This document shows, piece by piece, positions 1 to 8,700 of a stretch of 49,317 bases of DNA. This stretch comes from Bog-159 sp049520215 (GTDB lineage Bacteria; Acidobacteriota; Terriglobia; Bryobacterales; Bryobacteraceae): the NCBI GenBank assembly GCA_049520215.1, contig JBEKPZ010000092.1, positions 1 to 49,317 of the forward strand, written 5' to 3'. The stretch's first letter is position 1; each line of letters opens with the position of its first letter. The translations under genes were made by a program, and so were the position numbers. The notes under the pieces were generated by a model. That model worked only from the letters and a program-made list of their open reading frames with translations. It was not told the DNA's origin and did no database searches.

Positions 1-207
1 AATGTGATCGGGGGCCTGGCATGCGGAGTGTTGCTGAGTCTCCTGTTCAGCCGGATTCTGTCCAAGTGGGCCGAAGGCAGCGCCCATAATCCGCTGGTCT
101 TTGCGGCGGTCACGCTACTGCTGGCCCTGACCTCGGCATTGGCCACGCTTATCCCGGCGCGCCGGGCGTCGTCCGTCGATCCAATGGACGCTTTGCGATA
201 TGAGTAG
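1..207 (+). CDS. C-terminal end of a MacB/FtsX-type ABC transporter permease (5' end outside window)
   Basis: The frame is open from the first base and ends at TAG 205-207, so only about 68 C-terminal residues are present. They contain one hydrophobic helix (LLSLLF, then VTLLLALTSALATLIP) followed by the ending PARRASSVDPMDALRYE. That tail is typical of FtsX/MacB-like permeases, including the duplicated-permease (ADOP) proteins that are abundant in Acidobacteria. Membrane location and an export or macrolide-efflux-like role are inferred from the family. The GTG at position 4 is not the real start. Confidence 0.8.
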   Translation, partial: NVIGGLACGVLLSLLFSRILSKWAEGSAHNPLVFAAVTLLLALTSALATLIPARRASSVDPMDALRYE

Positions 208-239
208 GCTCGCATAACAGTGATAGCAACTTAGCCCTT

Positions 240-327
240 GTGGGGCGGGCAATGTTGCCCGCACCTCAACTTTCAGCCGGCCCGAGCCGCCTAAAAAGGC
301 GGCTGCGGCCAAGATTGGCCGCCTCAC
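240..327. repeat. Modular palindromic repeat, three hairpins
   Basis: The element begins GTGGGGC and holds three successive hairpins: GCGGGCAA/TTGCCCGC (245-262), AGCCGCCT/AGGCGGCT with an AAAA loop (285-304) and GCGGCCAA/TTGGCCGC (305-322). It lies between the permease tail and the 3' end of the minus-strand barrel gene, so it could also act as a bidirectional terminator. No U-tract is present. Confidence 0.8.
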
Positions 328-343
328 ATCGGACGAGACTCAA

Positions 344-2368
344 TTAAAACGCCCAAGTGACGCTGGTATAGCCGGTGTTGGCGTGATAGCCCTGGTAGAA
401 CGATAATAATCCGAAATCTTCGTGATAGTTGTAATACTGCCAGCCAGCGTTCCAGCGCAACTTCTCGCGCAACCGGATGGAAACTCGCGCGAGCGGCGAT
501 TGGTAGCTCAACGGAAAGGTCTGGACCGGGGCAAAGACCAGCGTCGTGGGGTCGGTGGCGCCGGCCGGCGCGGCGGAGCTGCGGCCATCGCCCGTATCCA
601 ACGTGATCGTGTAGCCCACGTAAAGATCGACGCGCCTGCCAAGCACGAAGCGCGCCCCCAGGTTGGCGGCATGAATGTTGCTTATGTAACTCTGGTTGGC
701 GGTCAACGGAAAAGGCGCCGCGGGTCCGGCGAAGAACACGATGCCAGAGAGAGAATCCAGGTGCAGCTTCGAGTAGCTGGCATCGAGTGTGAACCAGTCG
801 CGCGGCGCCCACGATGCATTCGCGCTGTAGTTCCGCGCATGCGAGCTATAACTGCTCAGAGTAACTGAATTGTTATTGTAATTCTCTCTGTAAACCGCGC
901 CCAGAGTCAGCTTTTTCACGCGGTACTCGAAGCGCCCGCCCAGGGATTGGTAGTTACGGTCGCTGACCGGAGTGAACGGCTGGTTCGCGCGGCCGACCTC
1001 GCTCTCCAGGTTGATAATCATGGCCTTCAGGGGCTTGATCCGGACCCCCAACAACCCTGCCTGCAAATGGTTCTTCTGTTCGTACATCGCGTTGCCGGGC
1101 GGTGTGGGAGCAAGGTAGTCTTCGATATCCTCAATGCGCCGCTCCGAGTAGTGATACCCGGCATAGAAGAAAAGCCAGTTCTTCACGCGATAGTGCAGAT
1201 CCGTAGCATTCGCGACGGTGCGCAGCCCGAGGTACCGGAAAGAAATCGATTCCGCTGTGTGTGTTGCCAGGTTGAACTGCTCGTAATCGGATGTGCCATC
1301 GATCCGCGTGCTGTCGATGGAAGTATTGTTCACCAGCGTGAGGCGGTTACTGGGAAAGAGACTGATCGAAAGATCACCCGTCAGCGAGGGGCGCGACGCA
1401 TCGCCGCCCACCTGGACCTGCTGGTTCTGCGCGCCCAGAGGTGTGCCGCCGAACGCATTCTCATCCAGGATAAAGTTGCCCCTTCCTTGGACGTAGGTCA
1501 CGCGCCCGTTTACCGCCAGCGTCTTACCGCTCTTGTTGAGATTTCCCAGCCAGTAGGGGCTGGCGCCGCGATACGGCTCCGCGCGCTGAAACTGGGAGAG
1601 GGTAAGTCCGGTGGACGGATTGCCTCCCGCCGTGAATCCGTCTTCCTGGTAGCCGCTGTCGTCTTTGAAGAACACCCACGTGTGCAGGAGCGTGAGTTTG
1701 AACCCGGCCAGATCGATGTCGGCGCCCAGACGGAATTCATTCTGTTCGCGCCTGACATTCTCGAACACCGGGAACTGGTTGTCCCCGGTACAGGAATACA
1801 CGCCGCCATTGAGGCACAATTGCACGGTTGAGAGCGCCGGCCCGTCCTGCGTATTGCGGCTGTAGCCCAGGTGAAATTGGATCTTGGATTGCGGCAGCAG
1901 CGTCAGATTGTGGTCCTGCATATGCCGGCTGGTATCCATCAGGTGCAAGCCTCCAGCCACAGGCAAACCTGGATTGAAGTAGTCGTCAAGCCGCCACAGC
2001 ATGTCATAGCGGTACAGCTTGTTCTTTTCCACGCGCAAGGCGACCGACTGATACGGATCGTTGCCCAGGCCGATGGTGGTGAGAACGATCTGATCGAACC
2101 AGCGCCCATGGCCGTCGCGCGAGTTCACGCTAAGATTGCCGCTCAGCAACCGGATGCCGTTTCCATAATTCACGTCGCTGCGATAGGTCCCTACGCTGCC
2201 ATTCACCACCGCGAAACGGTAGCCGGTTTCGACCGACTCCGTCACGTTGTAGTCGCCCGTGTTTTCGCCACGCGGGGAGCCGGCCTGCTCCGGCGTAGGA
2301 GTTACCACCTGCTGCGCGAGCGCCGCGTGCGCCAGCAGAATCCATCCTATTAGCAGAGTGTTGCGCAT
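344..2368 (-). CDS. Outer-membrane beta-barrel partner of the decaheme cytochrome (MtrB/PioB/DmsF-like)
   Basis: This is a secreted protein of about 674 residues. It has a clear signal peptide (MRNTLLIGWILLAHAALAQ), many alternating polar/aromatic strand-like segments, and a C-terminal phenylalanine (SVTWAF) as expected of an outer-membrane barrel. It follows the decaheme cytochrome gene directly. In the known MtrA/MtrB and PioA/PioB systems, such a barrel sheathes the cytochrome and carries electrons across the outer membrane; that role here is inferred from gene order and length. I prefer the ATG at 2368 because AGGTGA, overlapping the upstream stop codon, sits just ahead of it; a GTG at 2377 abutting that stop is the alternative. 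The N-terminal CxxC seen in Shewanella MtrB is not evident. Confidence 0.75.
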   Translation of the reverse strand: MRNTLLIGWILLAHAALAQQVVTPTPEQAGSPRGENTGDYNVTESVETGYRFAVVNGSVGTYRSDVNYGNGIRLLSGNLSVNSRDGHGRWFDQIVLTTIGLGNDPYQSVALRVEKNKLYRYDMLWRLDDYFNPGLPVAGGLHLMDTSRHMQDHNLTLLPQSKIQFHLGYSRNTQDGPALSTVQLCLNGGVYSCTGDNQFPVFENVRREQNEFRLGADIDLAGFKLTLLHTWVFFKDDSGYQEDGFTAGGNPSTGLTLSQFQRAEPYRGASPYWLGNLNKSGKTLAVNGRVTYVQGRGNFILDENAFGGTPLGAQNQQVQVGGDASRPSLTGDLSISLFPSNRLTLVNNTSIDSTRIDGTSDYEQFNLATHTAESISFRYLGLRTVANATDLHYRVKNWLFFYAGYHYSERRIEDIEDYLAPTPPGNAMYEQKNHLQAGLLGVRIKPLKAMIINLESEVGRANQPFTPVSDRNYQSLGGRFEYRVKKLTLGAVYRENYNNNSVTLSSYSSHARNYSANASWAPRDWFTLDASYSKLHLDSLSGIVFFAGPAAPFPLTANQSYISNIHAANLGARFVLGRRVDLYVGYTITLDTGDGRSSAAPAGATDPTTLVFAPVQTFPLSYQSPLARVSIRLREKLRWNAGWQYYNYHEDFGLLSFYQGYHANTGYTSVTWAF

Positions 2369-2377
2369 GGCCGTCAC

Positions 2378-3292
2378 CTAGCGGAAGAAGTAACCATTGC
2401 TGTTCGACCCGTGAATGCGCACGTGACAGAGCGTGCAGCGCTGATAGCGCGGGTCCAGCATGTTATGCGTGTTCGACAGTTTCGGGATGCCGTTGTTGCG
2501 CGTACCAAAGCTATCCGCGCCGTTATGGCATCGCAGGCAGAGCGTGAAGACCACCGGCCTCGCCAGGAGCTTTGCATTGGTCGACCCATGCGGCAGGTGG
2601 CACACCCCGCAACCCTCGACCCGCACCGGTGGATGCTCGTAAACGAAAGGCCCGCGTTTGTCCGCGTGGCATTTCAGGCAGGGCTCCTGGTTGCCCTCCG
2701 CGCGCGCCACCATGCTCTGCCCGTCCGCCATGCCCCAGGTGGGCGCAAACGTTCCGTGCGGATTGTGACAATCGGTGCAAGCCATGAAGCCCTCGTTGAC
2801 GCGGTGCTTGAAGGGCATGGAGAACTGCGCGCGTACATCCGCGTGGCAGCCATAACATAGCTCGGTCTGTCTCTTCGCCAGCAGAAACTGCGCGGCCGGA
2901 GATTTGTGAATGGAGTGACAGTTGGTACACACCACGTCTGCGAGCGTATGCTGCGAGCGGCGGATATTGGCCTTCGAAGAATCGCGCGCGTGGCAGTTGA
3001 GACAAGTATCCAGCACGGCTTTGGGCTCCATTAGCGAGAAGGCGCGCGGAATCGTAGTCTTGCCGCCGCGCGCTTCCACGTGCGCTTTTCCGGGGCCGTG
3101 ACAGCCTTCGCATCCGGTACGCTCGGGCGGCTGATCGCCGCTGGCTATGCTCTTGTAATGTGGATTCTTATAGAAGTTGAACCAGACGTCCGCGTGACAA
3201 GTCTTACACACCGCGCTGCCGGCATAGCCGTCCGCCGCCATCGCCGGCAAGCACGGCACGCATGCGCATAACAGGAGCAGCCATCTGGACAC
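2378..3292 (-). CDS. Decaheme c-type cytochrome (DmsE/MtrA/PioA-like)
   Basis: The 304-residue protein has a signal peptide ending near AMA-AD and ten CxxCH haem-binding motifs: CKTCH, CEGCH, CLNCH, CTNCH, CYGCH, CTDCH, CLKCH, CGVCH, CLRCH and CTLCH. Ten haems in about 300 residues is the usual size and count of the MtrA/DmsE family of periplasmic cytochromes. The gene is first in a two-gene operon; its TAG stop touches the barrel gene. Established family role: the cytochrome plugs into the barrel and wires the periplasm to the cell exterior. No outer-surface multihaem cytochrome and no DMSO-reductase-like gene lies nearby, so the electron donor or acceptor is unknown. Confidence 0.92.
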   Translation of the reverse strand: MSRWLLLLCACVPCLPAMAADGYAGSAVCKTCHADVWFNFYKNPHYKSIASGDQPPERTGCEGCHGPGKAHVEARGGKTTIPRAFSLMEPKAVLDTCLNCHARDSSKANIRRSQHTLADVVCTNCHSIHKSPAAQFLLAKRQTELCYGCHADVRAQFSMPFKHRVNEGFMACTDCHNPHGTFAPTWGMADGQSMVARAEGNQEPCLKCHADKRGPFVYEHPPVRVEGCGVCHLPHGSTNAKLLARPVVFTLCLRCHNGADSFGTRNNGIPKLSNTHNMLDPRYQRCTLCHVRIHGSNSNGYFFR

Positions 3293-3380
3293 GCTCTCAA
3301 TATAGGGGAAAAACCGCTAAACAGTTGCAAATTCTGGGGTGGCGCTAGTGGAGTGCGTCGCGCAGATCGACGAGTCCGCG

Positions 3381-3444
3381 GACCCGCTCTCTAGCGGGTC
3401 CAGCCGCCTGAAAAGGCGGCTGCGGCCAGGATTGGCCGCCCCAC
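3381..3444. repeat. Modular palindromic repeat, three hairpins ending CCCCAC
   Basis: Three hairpins follow each other: GACCCGCT/AGCGGGTC (3381-3400), CAGCCGCCT/AGGCGGCTG (3401-3421) and GCGGCCA/TGGCCGC (3422-3439), closing with CCCCAC. The central hairpin matches the one at 285-304 apart from its loop. Confidence 0.8.
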
Positions 3445-3470
3445 ACGGGCACCGTACAGCAGATTCGCTG

Positions 3471-3548
3471 GGGGGGCAGGCCATCGTTTTTCGTGGCCTG
3501 CCGAGCTCGAGCACGGTGCGCAGACGACAAACAACGATCGTCTGCGCC
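3471..3548. repeat. 78-nt repeat unit (GGGGCAGGCCATCG... type), copy 1
   Basis: The unit carries a hairpin pairing GGCAGGCCA with TGGCCTGCC, followed by a second pairing region CGCAGACGA/TCGTCTGCG. Read as the reverse complement it is almost identical to 38629-38706, with about three differences over 78 nt. A more diverged copy is at 17861-17940. Confidence 0.85.
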
Positions 3549-3557
3549 ACGGCTACG

Positions 3558-4688
3558 CTAGCGAACCGGGGCGTCCCACCGCGACCTTTCCGGCGTGATT
3601 CTCTCCGGCGGCGCATCCAGGACCGCCCGCATGCGTGCCAGAAAGTGCGCTTCGGAAAACTGTGCAGCCCATGCCTGCAATTCACGCGGGCGAACCAGCG
3701 CCTCCACGCGTTCGAAGCGGTCGAGCGCCTCTGTCAAGTTGGCTTCATCCGGCTCGTCGAAAAAGACTCCGCCGAGCGGATCGGCCGTGGGTACGCTCTC
3801 CAGAGTTCCGCCGCGGCCGAGGGCCACGACCGGCTTGCCGCTGGCCAGGGCCTCCACCGGGGTCATCCCGAAATCCTCTTCGCCAGGCACGATGAGCGCA
3901 CGCGAACGAGCCAGCAGATCGCGTAATTGGTTGTCGGGCACGCGCCCGCAAAACTCGATACCAGAAGAGGCCAGGCGTTTCAGATGCTTGAACTCCGGCC
4001 CAGCTCCCACCACTCGCAAGCGCCGGCCCAGCGCCGCGAACGCGCGTACGGCCACATCCACGCGCTTATAGGCCACCAGTTCGGACACCACCAGGTAGTA
4101 ATCTTCGGGCTCGCGCCAATAGAAGTCTTCCACCGCCACCGGCGGATACACCACGCGCGCATCCCGCCGCCAGGCTCTTTGGATGCGGCGGCGGACATTA
4201 TTGCTGTTGGCGATGAACTCATCCACGCGCGCGGCGGAGGCGAAATCCCAAAGCCGCAGATAGTTGCTCACCGGCGCGAACAAGCCGCGCTTCCACGCCG
4301 GGAGCCACTCCCTGGCATAAACGGGATACAGGTCCCAGATGTAGCGCATGGGCGTATGGCAGTAACAGATGTGCCGCGCCGAAGACGACGTCAAAACGCC
4401 CTTGGCGGGGCCCGATTCGCTGCTGATCACCAGATCGTAGCCGCGCAAATCGAACTGCTCGAGCGCCATCGGCATGAACGGCAACAAATGGCGGTAGTGC
4501 CGCCGCATCGGATTGAGGAAGGACGCGGTCACGTTGTGCCGCCGGATTTCGGGGCTGACGGCGCGCGGATCGTAGAACAATGTAAAAATATCGGCATCCG
4601 GCAAAAGCCGGCAGAGCGACTCCAGCACCTTCTCGCCGCCCCGCCAGTTCAACAGCCAATAATGTACGATCGCGGATCGCATTTCCAT
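3558..4688 (-). CDS. Glycosyltransferase, GT4 family (WbaZ-like)
   Basis: The protein has 376 residues with the two-domain GT-B layout. The N-terminal part contains the GGEK motif after MRSAIVHYWLLNWRGGEK and a CYCHTPMRYIWDLY segment typical of WbaZ-like mannosyltransferases. The C-terminal part has the VVSELVAYKRVDVAVRAF donor-site segment and E-x7-E (EEDFGMTPVEALASGKPVVA). It probably transfers a sugar to a lipid-linked exopolysaccharide precursor on the cytoplasmic side. It is divergent from the HPr-kinase-like gene across an 89-bp gap. The acceptor and sugar cannot be read from sequence. Confidence 0.88.
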   Translation of the reverse strand: MEMRSAIVHYWLLNWRGGEKVLESLCRLLPDADIFTLFYDPRAVSPEIRRHNVTASFLNPMRRHYRHLLPFMPMALEQFDLRGYDLVISSESGPAKGVLTSSSARHICYCHTPMRYIWDLYPVYAREWLPAWKRGLFAPVSNYLRLWDFASAARVDEFIANSNNVRRRIQRAWRRDARVVYPPVAVEDFYWREPEDYYLVVSELVAYKRVDVAVRAFAALGRRLRVVGAGPEFKHLKRLASSGIEFCGRVPDNQLRDLLARSRALIVPGEEDFGMTPVEALASGKPVVALGRGGTLESVPTADPLGGVFFDEPDEANLTEALDRFERVEALVRPRELQAWAAQFSEAHFLARMRAVLDAPPERITPERSRWDAPVR

Positions 4689-4777
4689 TCAGCATAACCG
4701 GTCCGACCGGCGGCCGAGCGTCCGCGTCGCATGTTTTTACTCTTCTTACCGATGTGCGTATGTTATTAGTCAGGTAG

Positions 4778-5764
4778 ATGTCTGGAGCCAACGCTGTCGA
4801 GATTAGAATCAACGATCCCCTGCTGTATCGCGCGCCGCTACCCTATTGCTGCCGTTATTATCCATACGGATTCCCAGTGGATGTCGCAAGCGATATGCGC
4901 GAAGTGCTGGAGGCAGCCGAGGAGAGCTTCGGCGCTTACGCGCCCCGGTTCGACCGGCCGCCCCTCCGCCTGCACGTGCTCACCAGCCAAGGAAGCGGGG
5001 TGCGGCCCCCAGAGCCTGTGCTGCGTGGCCAGCGGCACCTGCTGCTGTGGGTGTCGGACCAGGAACATTTTGCCGTCATCGACCGGCGGGAGCGCTTCGG
5101 GTATTCCTGCGTGACGCGCGCCACCGTGGCAGACCGGGTCTTTTTCCGCTGGCATTTTCTGGACGCGCCAGTTTACATCCTGCTGGAACTCAACTATTTC
5201 ACCTCCCTGCACGCAGCCTGCGTGGCTTGGGAAGGAGCCGGCGTGATGCTCTACGGCGAATCCGGTGTGGGCAAGAGCACGCTGACTTACGCCTGCGCGC
5301 GGCGGGGATGGACGTATATCTCGGACGATGCCAGCAGCGTTGTGTGGGACGGCGGCCGCAGCGTAATTGGCGAACCGCATCATTTCCGGTTTCGCGCCGA
5401 GGCGCCGGACTTGTTTCCGGAACTGCGCGGCCACACCGTGGGCTACGAATTAGACCGAAAACCCACCATCGAAGTGTTCACGGCGGATCTGCCGATTCGC
5501 AGGGCTCCGGAATGCCGCGTGGAGTACATTGCGTTCCTGGACCGCCGCCCGGGCATCCAACCCGGCATGACGCGGATCGGAAAAGAAGAGACCCAGGAAC
5601 GCATACGGCAAGACATGCCCGTGTTCGATTCGGAGTTGGATGCGCGGCGCGGAACTGTTGTCGAGTCGATCGCCGAAGCGCCGGCCTTCGCACTGCGCTA
5701 CTCCAATTACGAGGAAGCCGTGCTGCTGCTCGAACAAATCGTGCGTGGGGGAGGTGCGGCATGA
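4778..5764 (+). CDS. HPr kinase/phosphorylase-like protein (HprK-related kinase)
   Basis: The 328-residue protein carries a P-loop GESGVGKST at residues 160-168, preceded by the LHAACVAWEGAGVMLYG strand-turn typical of the HprK C-terminal kinase fold. A conserved SDDASSVVW segment follows where HprK has its metal-binding acidic residues. The HprK N-terminal domain is not recognisable and there is no PTS HPr gene in the window. HprK-like proteins of this kind accompany PqqD-like and nucleotidyltransferase proteins in polysaccharide/exosortase loci, and similar kinases phosphorylate lasso peptides; which applies here is unknown. Its TGA overlaps the ATG of the receptor gene (ATGA), so the two are translationally coupled. 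Confidence 0.8.
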   Translation: MSGANAVEIRINDPLLYRAPLPYCCRYYPYGFPVDVASDMREVLEAAEESFGAYAPRFDRPPLRLHVLTSQGSGVRPPEPVLRGQRHLLLWVSDQEHFAVIDRRERFGYSCVTRATVADRVFFRWHFLDAPVYILLELNYFTSLHAACVAWEGAGVMLYGESGVGKSTLTYACARRGWTYISDDASSVVWDGGRSVIGEPHHFRFRAEAPDLFPELRGHTVGYELDRKPTIEVFTADLPIRRAPECRVEYIAFLDRRPGIQPGMTRIGKEETQERIRQDMPVFDSELDARRGTVVESIAEAPAFALRYSNYEEAVLLLEQIVRGGGAA

Positions 5765-8700
5765 TGCGGCCGCTCAGGCCGACGTGGACGTCGGCCGCAG
5801 GACTGGAGTCCCGCCCCACTCTGATGCGGGTCCTGCTATCGATCGCGCTAGGGATCGGGCTGTTACCCGGCAACGCGCTCGCGCAGGTGGCATCGGCCAG
5901 CATACTTGGCACCGTGGTGGACGAATCGTCCGCGGTAGCTCCCGGCGTGACCGTCACGGCGCGCGAAGAGAGCACGGGGTTCACTCGGAGCACGGTTACG
6001 AATTCGGAAGGCGGCTACGCGATCGAGGCGCTGCTGCCCGGCTCCTACACCGTCACCGTCACCGCCAGGACGCCCGGTTTCCGCCCCACCGTGGCGGAAC
6101 ACGTGCAGTTGACGGTGAGCCAAAAAGCCCTTCTGGACCTGACGCTGTTTCTGGGAGAAGTGAACCAGGTCGTCACCGCTACTGGCACGGTGTCGCCCGT
6201 ACAGACCAACGAAGCCTCCATAGGCTATTTGTTCGACTCGCGGACGGTGGAGGAAATGCCGCTCGACACGCGCAATATCGTGGCTCTGGTGACGCTCGGG
6301 CCGGGCGCCATCCCCCGCCAGTTGGGCGGGTTCACGCACGACGTCGTCAACGACGTGCAGCAAGGCTCGCGCGGTTCCGTGGCCTTCAATCCGCCGATCA
6401 ACGGGAGCCGCTCGACCATGAATGCGTTCGTGCTCGACGGGGCCGCCGATACTGATCGCAACACGTTTGCCATCGCCGTCTATCCGCCGCTGGAATCGGT
6501 CGAGGAACTGCGCGTCGAGACTTCGGGCGCGTCGGCGGAATTCCCGCAAGCCGGCGGCGGCTCGATCGATGTGGTGACCCGTTCCGGCAGCCGGCACTTC
6601 CACGGAAGCGCGTTCGAGTATTTGCAGAACGAAGCTCCTGACGCGCGGAGCTATTTCGACGATCCCACTATGGCCGCGCCCATCGTGCGCCAGAATCAAT
6701 TTGGCGGGTCGTTGGGCGGTCCCATGCCGGTTGCGAACACGTTCTTCTTTGCCACGTACGAAGGGCTGCGGTCGAAGATCGGCAACCCGGTGCAAAGCCT
6801 TGTCCCGCCCGCGCAGCTACGCGCTGGCGACTTCAACGGCCAGGACATCATCTACGATCCCCTGACGCTGGATGCGACCGGCGCGCGCGTGCCGTTTCCC
6901 GGCGATCAGATTCCCGCAACGCGCATCGACCCTATTGCCGCCACCTTCTTGACTCAGTACCAGCCGCTGCCGAACCTGAACAATGGCGACGGCAACAACT
7001 TCGTGGACGAGACACCCGATACGAACCGGAACGACGCCTTTTCCACCCGTATCGACCATCAGTTCCGCGATCGGAGCCAGTTGAGCGCGCGGTACACCTA
7101 CAACGGCGAACAGAACATCATTGCAGGTTCCTTCCCGCTCCGGCCAACCGACGAAAGAGTGCGCGCGCAGCAGGCGGCGTTGAGTTACACGTACTCCGGC
7201 GCGTCATGGCTGAACGAAACGCGGTTCTCTTTCACGCGCATGAGCATGTACGACACACCGGAGAGCGCCTTCCAAAGCAACGTGATCCAGCAACTGGGGG
7301 TCGAAGGACTCACCGCCAATCCAGCAAATTACGGGCTGCCCTACTTCCAGTTGGCCGATTATTCGCTCGTGACCGACGATCCCACCCTGCCCCAGGTGCA
7401 ACGCGACAATCTCTGGAATCTCTCCGACAGTGTTTCATGGACGCGCGCCGCGCACACCATCAAGACCGGCGTCGATTGGATCCACTTCCAGTTGAATTAC
7501 CAGCAGAACGAACTGGCGCGCGGATCTTATACTTACACCGGCGCGTTCACCAGTGCCGACGGCACGCCGGGCCCGACCGGCGACGCGATGGCGGATTTCC
7601 TATTGGGATTCCCGCAAGACACCAGCCGCAACGAAGGGAACACGCAGGCGTACCTGCGGCAGAACAGCTTCGGCGGCTTCGTGCAGGACGATTGGCGGGT
7701 CAGTCCGCGGCTCACGTTGAACCTCGGCCTGCGCTACGAGTATGTCACCCCGTACACGGAAACGCGGGGGGATCTGCTGAACCTGGTGTATGGCGCCGGA
7801 CCTAGTCCGCCGCCGCCCCAACTGGAGCGGGTCAGCCAGGCGGTTAGTCCGGACACGCGAAACTTCGCGCCGCGCGTGGGACTGGCCTGGCGGCTTCCAC
7901 AACTCCCGTTCTCCAAAGGAGAGACGGTTTTTCGCGCGGGATACGGCATCTATTACAGCCCCGAGATCGCGGTCGAGGTTTACGATCTGGTGCTCAATGG
8001 CATTCTGGTCCAGAACAACATCACCGACGGCAGCCAGGCTCCCATCCTGACCACGCGCAATGGATTCCCGCAAACCGCCTCCACCGGCTTGCCAACTTAC
8101 TTCGGAATCGATCCGCACGCGCCCACGCCCTACATGCAGCAGTGGAATGCCGGCTTCCAGCACGAGTTCGCGGGACACATCCTGGGCGAAGTGTCGTATG
8201 TGGGAAGCAAGGGCACGCACCTGGGGCGCTTCCGGCAGTTCAACACCCCCTTGCAAACCGAAACCGGCGCGGATCTCTCGCCGCGGCCAGGCGATTTGCA
8301 GTCGCTGCGCACGTGGCCCAGCCTGGGCGAAATCATCCAGCGGCAGCACATCGCCAATTCGTCATACAACGCTATGCAGGCGAAAGCCGAGAAGCGCCTG
8401 ACCGGGCAACTTTCGCTGCTAGCGAGCTTCGTATGGTCGAAATCCATCGACGACGACGACACCGTGATTCCGGGATTCTACGATAGTTTGGGCGCGCAGG
8501 ACGAAAACAACCTGCGGCTGGAGCGCGGTCTATCGTCGTTCAACGTGGGGCGTCGCATCAGCGGCGGCTACGTCGTCGGTCTGCCGGCGGTGCGCGCCTT
8601 CGGGCCGGTGCTGCGGAACTGGCAGTTGACCGGAACCGTTACGCTGCAGGACGGCATGCCGCTCGATATCTTCTACTATGCCTTCGACCCCGCCAACACC

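Noticed and set aside
947..1831. 294-codon plus-strand open frame opposite the barrel gene
   Set aside because: Antisense shadow in G+C-rich DNA; no domain, while the minus strand encodes a signal peptide and barrel.
4846..5760. Possible 305-residue N-terminal extension of the receptor gene
   Set aside because: It is an out-of-frame shadow of the HprK-like gene, Arg/Pro-rich with no domain; the strong ribosome-binding site and ATGA overlap place the start at 5761.
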